DNA of 64,000 nucleotides from Clostridium_AD estertheticum_D (GTDB lineage Bacteria > Bacillota > Clostridia > Clostridiales > Clostridiaceae), in NCBI RefSeq assembly GCF_018861295.1, contig NZ_JAHLDM010000005.1:151460-215459 (forward strand). The letters run 5' to 3'. This document shows, piece by piece, positions 25,125 through 34,024 of the stretch. A program made the translations under genes and the position numbers. The stretch's first letter is position 1, and each line of letters starts with the position of its first letter. The notes beneath the pieces were generated by a model. It saw only the letters and a list, made by a program, of their open reading frames with translations. It was not told the origin of the DNA and made no database searches.

Positions 25125-26465
25125 ATGAATGATGATTTAAATAATAATGAAATAAGTAAAACAAATGAAGCAAATGAAACAAATGAAATAAGTAAAACAA
25201 ATGATAATATAATCGATAGTGAAAGTAATAATAAAGATCTTACAATGGAAATGCAAGTGCCTAGTGAAGATTATAAAGAAAAAGAAAGCAAAGAGACTTC
25301 ACCTATACTAGAAAATAGTAATTACAGTTCTATAAATGATAACAAAGTTAAAAAAAACAAAGGTGGTATGAGAAAAAGAATAGTGGCCTACATAATAGTA
25401 GGTGTAATATGTTCTACACTTGGAGGCGTCGGATCAGCCATTGTAACAATGAATATAATGAAAGACACAAATATTGCGGCTACACCTAAAGCATCTGATA
25501 CAAAAGTTGCTAGCACCGCAAAAGCAAAACTTATAGCTAGTACTAGTACAGATATTTTAACTGTACCTCAAATTGTGAAAAAAGTTAGCTCTTCTGTAGT
25601 TGCAATTTCTACCAAGACCACTGCTGTAAGTAGCGATCTAAGCGGGCAGACTGCCCAGCAAGAAGGTGTAGGTACTGGGGTAATTTTCAATAAAGATGGA
25701 TATATTTTGACTAATTATCATGTTGTAAGTGGAGCGCAAAATGTAAAAGTTACACTTAGTGATGGAAAAGAAGTTTCTGCAAAAGTAATAAATTATGATG
25801 CTGCATCTGACGTGGCCGTAATTAAGTTAGCTGATAATACAAAAGTACCTGGTGTAGCTGAATTTGGAGATTCAGATAAGATTGAAGTAGGAGAATCAGT
25901 AGTTGCAATAGGAAACCCTTTAGGAAAAGAATTTTTGGGATCTGTAACTACAGGCGTCGTAAGTGCACTTAATAGGCAAGTAAGTATTGAAAATAAAAAC
26001 CTTAAATTTATTCAAACAGATGCTGCTATTAATGCGGGCAATAGCGGTGGACCACTTGTAAATTCTAAGGGCCAAGTTATAGGGATAAATACTGCAAAAA
26101 TAGGTGAAACAGGGGTAGAAGGATTAGGGTTTTCAATACCTATCAATGCAATAACTCCTAAAATAGAGAATTTAATTAAACCAATTCTTAACATAGGAAT
26201 TTCTTGTAGAGATGTTACTTCAGCAATGGCAAAAGAATATAATTCATCAGTAGGAGTATTAATTTTACAAGTTAAGGAGTTCAGTGCAGCAGAAAAAGGT
26301 GGAATAACACCTGGAGATGTAATCGTGAAATTTGATGGTAAAAACATTAAAACTGTTGCAGAAATAAATAAGATTAAAGCTACACATAAAGCAGGTGATG
26401 TAGTTAAAACAGAAATAGTTAGAGACGGAAAGACAATAAAAGTAAATATAACACTTTCTGTATAA
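25125..26465 (+). CDS. htrA: HtrA/DegP-family membrane-anchored serine protease
   Basis: 446 residues. A polar cytoplasmic N-terminus of about 85 residues begins with an Asn/Glu-rich repeat (EISKTNEANETNEISKTND). One membrane helix (IVAYIIVGVICSTLGGVGSAI) follows, then a trypsin-like domain with the triad His in LTNYHVVSGA, Asp in AASDVAVIKL and Ser in INAGNSGGPLV. A C-terminal PDZ domain (about 350-446) recognises substrate ends. It degrades misfolded proteins outside the membrane under stress. The ATG follows AGGAGGGAA. It is monocistronic with a strong terminator. I found no CtsR or CssR site. Confidence 0.94.
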   Translation: MNDDLNNNEISKTNEANETNEISKTNDNIIDSESNNKDLTMEMQVPSEDYKEKESKETSPILENSNYSSINDNKVKKNKGGMRKRIVAYIIVGVICSTLGGVGSAIVTMNIMKDTNIAATPKASDTKVASTAKAKLIASTSTDILTVPQIVKKVSSSVVAISTKTTAVSSDLSGQTAQQEGVGTGVIFNKDGYILTNYHVVSGAQNVKVTLSDGKEVSAKVINYDAASDVAVIKLADNTKVPGVAEFGDSDKIEVGESVVAIGNPLGKEFLGSVTTGVVSALNRQVSIENKNLKFIQTDAAINAGNSGGPLVNSKGQVIGINTAKIGETGVEGLGFSIPINAITPKIENLIKPILNIGISCRDVTSAMAKEYNSSVGVLILQVKEFSAAEKGGITPGDVIVKFDGKNIKTVAEINKIKATHKAGDVVKTEIVRDGKTIKVNITLSV

Positions 26466-26480
26466 ATTAAATGTATGTAA

Positions 26481-26526
26481 TAAAGGAGGGTAAGAATTCT
26501 ATAATTCTTACTCTCCTTTATTTATT
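26481..26526 (+). terminator. Intrinsic terminator of htrA
   Basis: A stem of 18 bp with one or two mismatches, TAAAGGAGGGTAAGAATT with AATTCTTACTCTCCTTTA, followed by TTTATT. Confidence 0.88.
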
Positions 26527-26596
26527 AATATATTTCGAATTTAAAATACATAAAAAATATCTTTAGTGGGAAAATACTTCTGAAGGAGTGATGAAA

Positions 26597-26788
26597 ATGG
26601 AAATGAATACTAGAGACACTATTATGAAAAAGTTATTAGATGCACAAGAAGATACTAGGGATTATCAATCATTTGCAAGAGAAGTATCTGAAGAGACAGT
26701 TAGTAATACATTTAAGGAATTTGCAGAGCAATCTGCAATGCAGGCTCATAAACTACAAGAATTGTTAAGTGTATATGATGAGAAGTAG
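26597..26788 (+). CDS. Small conserved-looking acidic protein, function unknown
   Basis: 63 residues starting at ATG 26597, chosen because AAGGAG lies 8 bases upstream; the earlier GTG and ATG at 26588 and 26591 overlap or crowd that site. The sequence is a single amphipathic, mostly helical chain (MEMNTRDTIMKKLLDAQEDTR...) resembling one helical hairpin of a ferritin-like or rubrerythrin-type bundle. It has no cysteines and no complete metal site. It has its own promoter region and a downstream hairpin. I do not recognise a named family. Confidence 0.7.
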   Translation: MEMNTRDTIMKKLLDAQEDTRDYQSFAREVSEETVSNTFKEFAEQSAMQAHKLQELLSVYDEK

Positions 26789-26835
26789 ATATAGGTTAAT
26801 CATAACCAATATTATGTAACATAGTCTTGTATATT

Positions 26836-26887
26836 AAAGGATTTAAGGTCACTGGTATGTTGGTGCCAAGTGAACTTAAATCCTTTT
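26836..26887. terminator. Bidirectional terminator between the small gene and fbp
   Basis: AAAGGATTTAAG pairs with CTTAAATCCTTT, with an inner TCACTGG/CCAAGTGA extension. A- and T-rich flanks suit both convergent genes. Confidence 0.85.
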
Positions 26888-26905
26888 AAAACAGTTTTTA
26901 TAAGA

Positions 26906-28897
26906 TTAGCGTTGTTCTTTAATAAACCCCTTTCTATAGGCTGTAAGAAGCGACTCTAAATTTTTAATTTGATCTTTAATATCAAGTCCTATATCAGTAT
27001 CTACCACACGTATACGATTTGTAGATTTTTCTAGAACAATAGTAGAGGATAGAATATCCTTTCCTTCGTCAATTGCTTTTTGGGTAGATTCAAATGGTGC
27101 ATGGGAGGCTAAGAGCAGTCCATAGGAGTTATAAATAAGAGTATATCCAGCTATTCCTGTTTCTGGCTGATATGCTTTAGAAAAACCACCGTCAATAACT
27201 AATAATTTGCCATTGGCTTTTATAGGACTCTCACCTTGTTTAGTCTTTACCGGAACATGGCCATTTATAATGTGTGAATCGTTAGTGTTTAATCCAAATT
27301 CAGATAATATGTTATTGCAAGTGGTTTCGTCATCCCTATATTTATAATATGAATTCTTAACTTCTTTATGAGTACTCTTATCATCTATAAAATATCGTTC
27401 AAAAGTAGTCATTTTATCTTTACCGAAAAGTGGAGAATTTGAACCGCACCACAAATACCATATGGTATCTAGTGCATAAAGTTTAGATTCCAAACTTTCT
27501 TTACCAAAATAGGCTTCTCTTGCTAAACGCTCAGTTCTATCTATATAGGACTTTCCACTGTAAATAGTGTCATCTATTTTCATTTTTTTAAAACTACCAT
27601 CCTCGCTTAGTGAAATGCATCCATGATAAAGCAAATTTGAGTTGTACTTTAAGTACATACTACCTTTAGAGTATAAAAAACGTATATGCTGTTGGAGTTT
27701 CTCACTATTTAAGAAAGAAGATCTAAGTTTATCAATAAGTTGTCTTTCATCCTCGTTTAATTTATAAGGATCACTCGGGTCTATAGTTGGGAAATTAAGA
27801 TCATTTAGGACATATTCTTTTCCATCGATATTGATGGTACCCTTTTCATAATCTATCTTATCAAGAAGTAATCTGGAATTCATTTCATAATGAGGATGCC
27901 TCTTTATTATCGCAGCTTCAAGTTTAAATTGAATTATAGTTATAGCTTTATGCATTTTTGATATTAAATTAAGGTCTTTATCTGCATAATTATTTTCTGG
28001 AAAAACTTTGGGTTTAAATGCTGTGCATGGGTCATCATTATAAAAATCTTGAGCGAAAGTTGCTAGTGGTAATAAGTTAATACCATAACCTTCTTCAATT
28101 GTATCTAAATTTGCATATCTTGTTGAAATCCTAAGAACAGTAGCAATAGAACTTTCACAGCCAGATGCAGCTCCCATCCAAAGTATGTCATGGTTACCCC
28201 ATTGTATATCAATAGAGTGGTAGTTTATTAGTGTATCTAAGATTATATGTGCTCCGGGACCTCTATCATAAATATCTCCTAGAATATGAAGCCTGTCTAT
28301 AGTAAGCCTTTGAATTAAATTTGAAATGGCAACTATAAATTCCTTAGCTCTCCCAATTTTAATTATGGTTTGAATGATACCATTGTAATATTCTTGTTTA
28401 TTAAATGTACTTTGTTGTTCATGAAGTAATTCTTCAATAATATATGAAAAATCTGGCGGTAGTGCTTTCCGGACTTTAGATATAGTATATTTAGATGAGA
28501 TGGTTCTACAAATCTTAATTAGTTTATGAAAAGTTATTTTGTACCAATCGTCTATATCATCCTCTTCTCTAAGTGCTATATCTAACTTTTGTTCTGGATA
28601 ATATATAATGGTAGCGAGTTCTTTTTTTTCGCTATCTCTAAGTGAGTTACCAAAAATGTCGTTAATCTTTCTTTTGATTACGCCGGAAGCATTCCTAAGA
28701 ACATGAGAAAATGATTCGTATTCACCATGAATATCTGTAAGAAAATGCTCAGTTCCTTTAGGTAGATTTAAGATAGCTTGTAGATTTATGATTTCGGTGC
28801 AAGCATCTGGAATTGTAGGATACTTGCTAGCTAGTAGCTTAAGATATCTCAAATCTTCTTCTATAGTTTCAATTGGTGTCTCACTAGAAAATATCAT
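26906..28897 (-). CDS. fbp: Fructose-1,6-bisphosphatase, class III
   Basis: 663 residues, typical of the Firmicutes class III enzyme that dephosphorylates fructose 1,6-bisphosphate in gluconeogenesis. The fold is a metallophosphatase: DIHGEYESF, GDIYDRGPGAH and QWGNHDILWMG are the metal-binding motifs, and NGHVPVKTKQGESP and IDGGFSKAYQ come later. A phosphoglycerate/PEP effect on activity is known for the family. The ATG follows AAAGGAG (- strand). Its upstream region is shared with the divergent MarR-type gene. It is the only gluconeogenic phosphatase in the window, and pgi at 50.8 kb acts next in the pathway. Confidence 0.97.
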   Translation of the reverse strand: MIFSSETPIETIEEDLRYLKLLASKYPTIPDACTEIINLQAILNLPKGTEHFLTDIHGEYESFSHVLRNASGVIKRKINDIFGNSLRDSEKKELATIIYYPEQKLDIALREEDDIDDWYKITFHKLIKICRTISSKYTISKVRKALPPDFSYIIEELLHEQQSTFNKQEYYNGIIQTIIKIGRAKEFIVAISNLIQRLTIDRLHILGDIYDRGPGAHIILDTLINYHSIDIQWGNHDILWMGAASGCESSIATVLRISTRYANLDTIEEGYGINLLPLATFAQDFYNDDPCTAFKPKVFPENNYADKDLNLISKMHKAITIIQFKLEAAIIKRHPHYEMNSRLLLDKIDYEKGTINIDGKEYVLNDLNFPTIDPSDPYKLNEDERQLIDKLRSSFLNSEKLQQHIRFLYSKGSMYLKYNSNLLYHGCISLSEDGSFKKMKIDDTIYSGKSYIDRTERLAREAYFGKESLESKLYALDTIWYLWCGSNSPLFGKDKMTTFERYFIDDKSTHKEVKNSYYKYRDDETTCNNILSEFGLNTNDSHIINGHVPVKTKQGESPIKANGKLLVIDGGFSKAYQPETGIAGYTLIYNSYGLLLASHAPFESTQKAIDEGKDILSSTIVLEKSTNRIRVVDTDIGLDIKDQIKNLESLLTAYRKGFIKEQR

Positions 28898-29205
28898 TTT
28901 TGAATCTCCTTTATAATTGCATAAATTTTATTGATGTAGCTATTTAATATAAGACTACAATTAATAGTATAATACATTATTATGAGGCATTGTATTATAA
29001 AAACAAAATATTATTTACTATGTTATATTTTATGCGTAGATTAGTTTGAATATAAATATATTTTATAACTAATTAATACATCTAGAATTAGGCGAAAATC
29101 ATTTTGTTGATTTGATATAATATTTTTGATACAATGTTTTATGGTGCTAAGGTACATGTAAATTATAATTTATATAAATGCAAGCAGCATATAAGGGGAA
29201 ATTCT
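28898..29205. other. Divergent intergenic region with an inverted repeat
   Basis: About 300 AT-rich bases separate fbp and the double-MarR gene. The one structure I see is a perfect 8-base inverted repeat, ATAATACA (28969-28976) and TGTATTAT (28991-28998), 14 bases apart. Each arm extends as TATAATACA, so it could be a pair of -10-like boxes or an operator for the divergent MarR-type regulator. No good -35 boxes accompany it. Confidence 0.35.
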
Positions 29206-30222
29206 ATGAAGCAAAATGATTATTTGCTAAGCATACATTCGTTATATAATCTAGCAAGATATGCTTTCTTAAAAATTGAATCTAATTACGCAAGGACTGT
29301 TGAGATTTCAGGTATAACTTTGCCACAGCTTCGAGTTTTATGGATTGTTAAAGTGTTTCCAGGAATCTCGCTTAGTAACATTGCAAGGATTGGTTGTTGG
29401 AGTACACCTACAGTTAGCAATATTATTAAAATTCTAATGAATAAAAAGTTAATATTTAAAGAAGAGACAATTAACAGAAAGCTATATAAACTCCAATTAA
29501 CGGATTTGGGTAATTGGTATATTAATGTGAATAAACAAGGTAAGGAGAACAAGATTTACCTTTTTGATTTAATAGGTTTATTTTCAGGTGAAGAATTAGA
29601 TTTTATTATAGATATTTTTACGAAAATTATAATAAAAGAAAAAAAAGAATTTATTTTTGATTATATTGATAAGATAAATGAACTCAATTTAAAAATTGAT
29701 GCATCGGATTTTGATATTAAAACAATTGGTATTATAAGAAAAACAATTGCTTTATATAATTTGCTAAGGATATTTATTCTAACAATCAAAAGCAATCATA
29801 GTGAACCACTAAAGGAGTTTAATGTAACATATGCCCAACTTAGAGCTTTGTGGATAATTGCAGCATTCCCAGGTGTTACATCGCGTGAATTAAGTGAAAT
29901 TAGCTTTTGGTCGCCATCTACTGTTCATGTAATAGTAAAAAATTTATATAGTAAATCCTTCATTCGTAAAGAAAAAGCTTTAATTAAAAATGCCCATTAT
30001 TTAGATATATCAAAAAAAGGTGGGGATTTGATAATAGATGATTATAATAAAAATCAAAAGACCTTATTAATATTTAAAGAGTTGGAAGGAATAAGTTACG
30101 GAGATATTTTAAAATTAAATGTTCTTTTACTACGGATGAATAATAAACTATGTAATTATAAAACAGAAGAATATATAAAAAAAACTATTGTTATAATTAA
30201 AAGTAGATCGTTTGAAGAGTAG
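29206..30222 (+). CDS. Double-MarR transcriptional regulator (internal duplication)
   Basis: 338 residues from ATG 29206, which follows AAGGGGA; the frame is open upstream to 29134 without a binding site. Two MarR-like winged-helix units are visible, offset by exactly 170 residues. QLRVLWIVKVFPG at 41-53 matches QLRALWIIAAFPG at 211-223, and CWSTPTVSNIIKIL at 64-77 matches FWSPSTVHVIVKNL at 234-247. MarR proteins normally dimerise, so this chain may fold as a one-chain dimer. The target is unknown; the divergent fbp region holds an inverted repeat. The gene ends at a terminator and is alone. Confidence 0.8.
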   Translation: MKQNDYLLSIHSLYNLARYAFLKIESNYARTVEISGITLPQLRVLWIVKVFPGISLSNIARIGCWSTPTVSNIIKILMNKKLIFKEETINRKLYKLQLTDLGNWYINVNKQGKENKIYLFDLIGLFSGEELDFIIDIFTKIIIKEKKEFIFDYIDKINELNLKIDASDFDIKTIGIIRKTIALYNLLRIFILTIKSNHSEPLKEFNVTYAQLRALWIIAAFPGVTSRELSEISFWSPSTVHVIVKNLYSKSFIRKEKALIKNAHYLDISKKGGDLIIDDYNKNQKTLLIFKELEGISYGDILKLNVLLLRMNNKLCNYKTEEYIKKTIVIIKSRSFEE

Positions 30223-30256
30223 CGATATAACTCATACTTTGTACAATATAGTCTAG

Positions 30257-30287
30257 AATCCTTATATTTAATTATAGGGATTTTTTT
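30257..30287 (+). terminator. Intrinsic terminator of the double-MarR gene
   Basis: AATCCTTATA pairs with TATAGGGATT (one G-T pair) and is followed by TTTTT. Confidence 0.82.
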
Positions 30288-30484
30288 ACGTGATGATTTA
30301 ATATGATAATAAAATATTTTTTTATATAATACATAATTTCAGATAATAAACAGCAAATTAGTATAGTAGTATGATTAAATTCATAGAATATGATATAAGA
30401 ATAAGTTTGATTTAACAGTTATATGGTTAATGATTATTATATTAAAAAATTCAGTACAATACAAAATAAAAAGGTGGTAGAGAA

Positions 30485-31054
30485 ATGAGTAAAAAAGTAA
30501 GAACAATTGCAATTGTTGTGGCGATATTTCTTGTAATAATAATGCCTATTATTGGAGGTTACAATAAGATAGTAAGCTTAGAACAAAGGGTAACTGTAAC
30601 AGAGGGAAATATAGATACACAACTACAAAGAAGATCTGATTTAATTCCTAATTTAGTAGAAACAGTTAAAGGTTATGCTTCTCAGGAAAAAGATATTTTT
30701 ATCAAAGTTGCTGAGGCTAGGGCAAAACTTGCAGGTGCTACAAATGTAACAGATAAAGCTAAGGCAGATAGTGAACTTGGGAGTGCAGTTTCAAGGCTTT
30801 TAGTAATAGTTGAGAAATACCCAGATTTAAAATCTAGTGCTAATTTTAAGGATTTAACAGTAGCGCTCGAAGGCAGCGAAAATAGAATAGGTACTGCAAG
30901 GCAGGACTATAACACAAGTGTTGGAGAGTACAACACCACAATAAAACATTTCCCTAACAATATCATTTCAGGGATATTTGGGTTTGATAAAAAGCCACTT
31001 TATAAAGCTAGTGAATCGGCTAAAGTGGTACCTAAAGTTAATTTTACTAAATAG
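30485..31054 (+). CDS. lemA: LemA family membrane protein
   Basis: 189 residues. One N-terminal membrane helix (TIAIVVAIFLVIIMPIIGGY) is followed by a helical domain with the LemA signature QLQRRSDLIPNLVETVKGYASQEKDIF. The family has an N-terminus outside and a helical bundle inside or outside the cell depending on species, and its function is unclear. It is often encoded beside TPM-domain proteins, as here: the next gene starts 10 bases later. The ATG follows AGGTGG. The pair probably forms one operon. Confidence 0.93.
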   Translation: MSKKVRTIAIVVAIFLVIIMPIIGGYNKIVSLEQRVTVTEGNIDTQLQRRSDLIPNLVETVKGYASQEKDIFIKVAEARAKLAGATNVTDKAKADSELGSAVSRLLVIVEKYPDLKSSANFKDLTVALEGSENRIGTARQDYNTSVGEYNTTIKHFPNNIISGIFGFDKKPLYKASESAKVVPKVNFTK

Positions 31055-31064
31055 GAGCTAAAAT

Positions 31065-31940
31065 ATGAAAGATTATATAATAAAATTTATTAGAAAAAGT
31101 TGTGATTTTTCATGGGGTATATCAACAAAAACAAAGATGAAAATGAGGATTTTATTTGTAGGTATTCTTTTTCTAAGTCAAATAATGGCTATGAATATAG
31201 TAAATGCACAAACCAAAAAAATATACCCAGTTGCATCACAGTTAAAATATGTTAATGATTATGCTAAAGTGTTAGATAGTGAATCAACACAATATATTTT
31301 ATCAGTTGGCAAGGAACTAGAAGGTAAAACAGGAGCTCAGGCTACTGTTGTGGTTATAGATTCACTAAAAGATGTACCTATAGAAACTTATGCTACAGGT
31401 ATTTTTAGAGAATGGGGTATTGGTCAAAAGGGTAAAAATAATGGACTGCTAATTTTATTATCAGTAAAAGAAAAGCAGTGGAGAGTAGAGGTAGGTACAG
31501 GACTAGAAGGTGCTGTTACTGATATATACTCCTCAAGGGTTATGAATGACTATGCGGTTCCAAAATTTAAACAAGGTTTATATGGAGAGGGACTTCGTGC
31601 ATCATATTCGCTTATTTGTGATAGTGTAGCTAAAGAATACAATGTAAAACTAGATAAGAATATTAATGTTCCAAAACAAGTTCAAACACAAAATATTCCT
31701 AGAAAGGGTAATGGTATAGTGTTAATAGGATTTATTGTGTTAATTTTTCTCGACTTTATTCTTAATCGAGGAAGAGTAACAAGGTTTATGGTAACACTGC
31801 TATTTTGGAGCTCTATTGGTAGGCGTGGAGGAGGAAATGGTGGTGGATTTGGAGGCTCTGGAGGCGGTGGTTTCGGGGGTGGCTCTGGAGGTTTTGGAGG
31901 TGGTTCATCAAGTGGTGGAGGTTCCTCGGGCGGATATTAA
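31065..31940 (+). CDS. TPM-domain (YgcG/Psb32-like) membrane protein
   Basis: 291 residues. The N-terminal basic and hydrophobic part (about 25-48, ending NIVNAQ) is a signal or anchor segment. The TPM domain (about 55-190) has YVNDYAKVLD, TVVVIDSLKDVPIETYA, FREWGIGQKGKNNGLLI and the WRVEVGTGLEG motif. A membrane helix (IVLIGFIVLIFLDFIL) follows, and the C-terminus is a glycine-rich tail of repeated GGG(F/S) units. Such proteins occur with LemA and are thought to act at the membrane, but no reaction is established. The ATG follows TAGGAG 10 bases after lemA. A solitary repeat tail follows the stop codon at once. Confidence 0.9.
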   Translation: MKDYIIKFIRKSCDFSWGISTKTKMKMRILFVGILFLSQIMAMNIVNAQTKKIYPVASQLKYVNDYAKVLDSESTQYILSVGKELEGKTGAQATVVVIDSLKDVPIETYATGIFREWGIGQKGKNNGLLILLSVKEKQWRVEVGTGLEGAVTDIYSSRVMNDYAVPKFKQGLYGEGLRASYSLICDSVAKEYNVKLDKNINVPKQVQTQNIPRKGNGIVLIGFIVLIFLDFILNRGRVTRFMVTLLFWSSIGRRGGGNGGGFGGSGGGGFGGGSGGFGGGSSSGGGSSGGY

Positions 31941-31946
31941 TATTGT

Positions 31947-31966
31947 AGCGACCCAGGAGATGATTT
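31947..31966 (+). repeat. Solitary copy of the family 1 repeat tail
   Basis: AGCGACCCAGGAGATGATTT, identical to the tail of the long family 1 copy at 22883-22902, but with no stem in front. It begins 7 bases after the TPM gene stop codon, and the preceding TTAATATT is shared with that copy. Confidence 0.75.
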
Positions 31967-31983
31967 AATCGTGTAAGTATAAT

Positions 31984-32040
31984 AAAAAATCGCACTTTAA
32001 GATTATTAAAGCTATAAGTTTAAAGTGTGATTTTCCTTTT
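31984..32040 (+). terminator. Terminator of the lemA-TPM operon
   Basis: AAAAAATCGCACTTTA pairs with TAAAGTGTGATTTT around a loop of about 21 bases, followed by CCTTTTC. The tail is T-rich rather than a clean T run. Confidence 0.7.
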
Positions 32041-32149
32041 CTTAATTAATAGGCTAGAAAAGTCACATTTGAAATGATATTTTGAAAAGAAAATAGAAAA
32101 ATTTAGGAGTATTAACCAATACATAACACGAACAATCAATTAAATATAG

Positions 32150-32178
32150 TTGTTAACATTCGAAAAATAAGGTATAAT
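32150..32178 (+). promoter_or_regulatory. Probable promoter of the Ehr-type operon
   Basis: TTGTTA and a perfect TATAAT separated by 17 bases, with the first gene starting 58 bases after the -10 box. Confidence 0.7.
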
Positions 32179-32193
32179 TAAGTGTCACATTCC

Positions 32194-32207
32194 AACATTC
32201 GAATGTT
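32194..32207 (+). promoter_or_regulatory. Palindromic operator candidate for the Ehr-type operon
   Basis: AACATTCGAATGTT is a perfect 14-base palindrome just downstream of the expected start site. One arm is repeated at 32152-32164 as GTTAACATTCGAA, overlapping the -35 box, so a regulator could bind both. It does not match the LexA, Fur or Rex consensus I know. Confidence 0.5.
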
Positions 32208-32236
32208 AACTAAATTTAGCTAGGAGTTGATAACAA

Positions 32237-34012
32237 GTGTTACCATTAATTAATTTTCAAAAGGACTGGCTTTCAACATACTTTGTATTTATTATAATAT
32301 TAATATTTATACCAGTAGCAATTTATACTAAGGGCTACATAATGGAATATAAAAAACATTACTCGGTAAACTATATGCTATTTTTAATAATATTATTCGT
32401 AGCATCAATGATAGGCGTTGTAGTTTCTAATAATGCTATAAGTTTTCTTGTTTTTTGGGAAATGATGTCTATATCGTCGTTTTTCTTAGTAGTTTATGAG
32501 TATATGCATAAGGAAAATCTGAAAGCAGGAATATTTTATTTTGTTATGACACACATAAGTGGATTATTCTTAATGATAATGTTTGCTTTCTTGTATAAAT
32601 ACAGTGGTAGTTTTGATTTTAATGAGATTCTTAAGGTTTCTGCGAATTTTCAGGCGAAACAAAAGTACATTATATTCATACTTGCATTATTGGGATTCGG
32701 AGCAAAAATGGGTATAGTTCCACTTCATGCATGGCTTCCAAAGGCCCATCCAACAGCGCCATCTAATGTTTCAGCCTTGATGTCAGGGGTAATGCTTAAA
32801 GTTGCTTTATATGGTTTTATAAGGGTAATATTTATTTTCCTTAGAGTGACGCCCTTAAAGTGTGGAGTGATAGTACTTATAATTGGAACTATTACCGCTA
32901 TCTTTTCAATTTTAAATGCTTTATTGCAAAGTAACATAAAAAAATTATTAGCATATTCTAGTGCAGAAAATGTGGGACTAATTTTTGCTGCCCTTGGGAT
33001 GTCTATGATACTTATAAATTATAATTTAAAAGTATTAGCTTCACTAGCACTGACTGCAGCTTTACTTCACTGCTTAAACCATGCAATTTTTAAAAGCCTT
33101 TTGTTCCTAAATGCAGGAAGTGTTTTGTACGCAACTGGTACTAAAAATATGAATGAACTTGGTGGACTACACCGTGAAATGAAGTTTACAGCAATCTGTA
33201 CATTTATCGCAACCTGTGCAATCTCAGCAGTACCACCTTTTAATGGCTTTGCAAGTGAGATACTTATTCTTAGAAGTTTCATTGAATCGATAACTAAGGT
33301 AAGCAATATATGGGTTATAATATTGATTTTTTGTTGCGGTGTTATCATAGCAATAACAAGCGGAGCGGCTTTTTATGCTACTGCAAAATCTTTTGGAATC
33401 ACTTTTCTTGGAAAACCAAGAACTAAAAAAGCGCAGCATGTTAAAAACATTCCGATATCAATGAATATTGGGCAAGGGTTACTTGCTTTGCTTACTATAG
33501 TTACGGGTATATTTTCACCATATATAATAAATGAAATATCGTATTTTACTAACGATTTACTAGATATTAAGGTAAAAGGACCTGGATTTAAAAATGAAAC
33601 AGAGATAATAGTATTTACTTTAATATTAATTAGTATCACATTTATTGTATATATGTTTAATAAAATAAATTCATTAAACAAAAAGCAAGAAATTAATGAT
33701 ACCTGGGCATGTGGTTACACAAGTGATAAACCTTATATACAGTACACCGGTAGCGGATTTGTTCAGCCTGCCGCAAAAACATTTGGACCTATTGCAAATT
33801 ATAACAAAAAAGTTAGTTATAAACAAAAGATTCATATAAGTCAAACTACTAGTGATGTAGTAGAGAATTATTTTTACAAAACAAGTTTAAAAGCAGTCAA
33901 TTACTTAACAACAAAAATATTAAAGATTAATTATGGAAAAATTCAATTGCATATTTTATATATATTCATATCAGTAATAATTGCACTTGTTTTAGTCTTA
34001 AAATTTGTGTAA
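32237..34012 (+). CDS. HyfB/NuoL-like proton-translocating membrane subunit
   Basis: 591 residues with about 14 or more membrane helices. This is the first antiporter-like subunit of the six-gene complex. The conserved core GFGAKMGIVPLHAWLPKAHP with SNVSALMSGVMLKVALYG is the Mrp/NuoL channel signature, including the lysines and histidine used for proton movement. It is shorter than E. coli HyfB (672 residues), and the C-terminus bears a single extra helix. The start is GTG 32237 after TAGGAG. The gene opens the operon and is followed 12 bases later by the NuoH-like gene. Confidence 0.88.
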   Translation: MLPLINFQKDWLSTYFVFIIILIFIPVAIYTKGYIMEYKKHYSVNYMLFLIILFVASMIGVVVSNNAISFLVFWEMMSISSFFLVVYEYMHKENLKAGIFYFVMTHISGLFLMIMFAFLYKYSGSFDFNEILKVSANFQAKQKYIIFILALLGFGAKMGIVPLHAWLPKAHPTAPSNVSALMSGVMLKVALYGFIRVIFIFLRVTPLKCGVIVLIIGTITAIFSILNALLQSNIKKLLAYSSAENVGLIFAALGMSMILINYNLKVLASLALTAALLHCLNHAIFKSLLFLNAGSVLYATGTKNMNELGGLHREMKFTAICTFIATCAISAVPPFNGFASEILILRSFIESITKVSNIWVIILIFCCGVIIAITSGAAFYATAKSFGITFLGKPRTKKAQHVKNIPISMNIGQGLLALLTIVTGIFSPYIINEISYFTNDLLDIKVKGPGFKNETEIIVFTLILISITFIVYMFNKINSLNKKQEINDTWACGYTSDKPYIQYTGSGFVQPAAKTFGPIANYNKKVSYKQKIHISQTTSDVVENYFYKTSLKAVNYLTTKILKINYGKIQLHILYIFISVIIALVLVLKFV

Positions 34013-34024
34013 GGAGGTTTTCAT

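Noticed and set aside
32152..32164. TTGTTAAC at the Ehr-type promoter as a Rex site
   Set aside because: The second half TTAACAA is missing at the required spacing; the palindrome AACATTCGAATGTT explains the sequence better.
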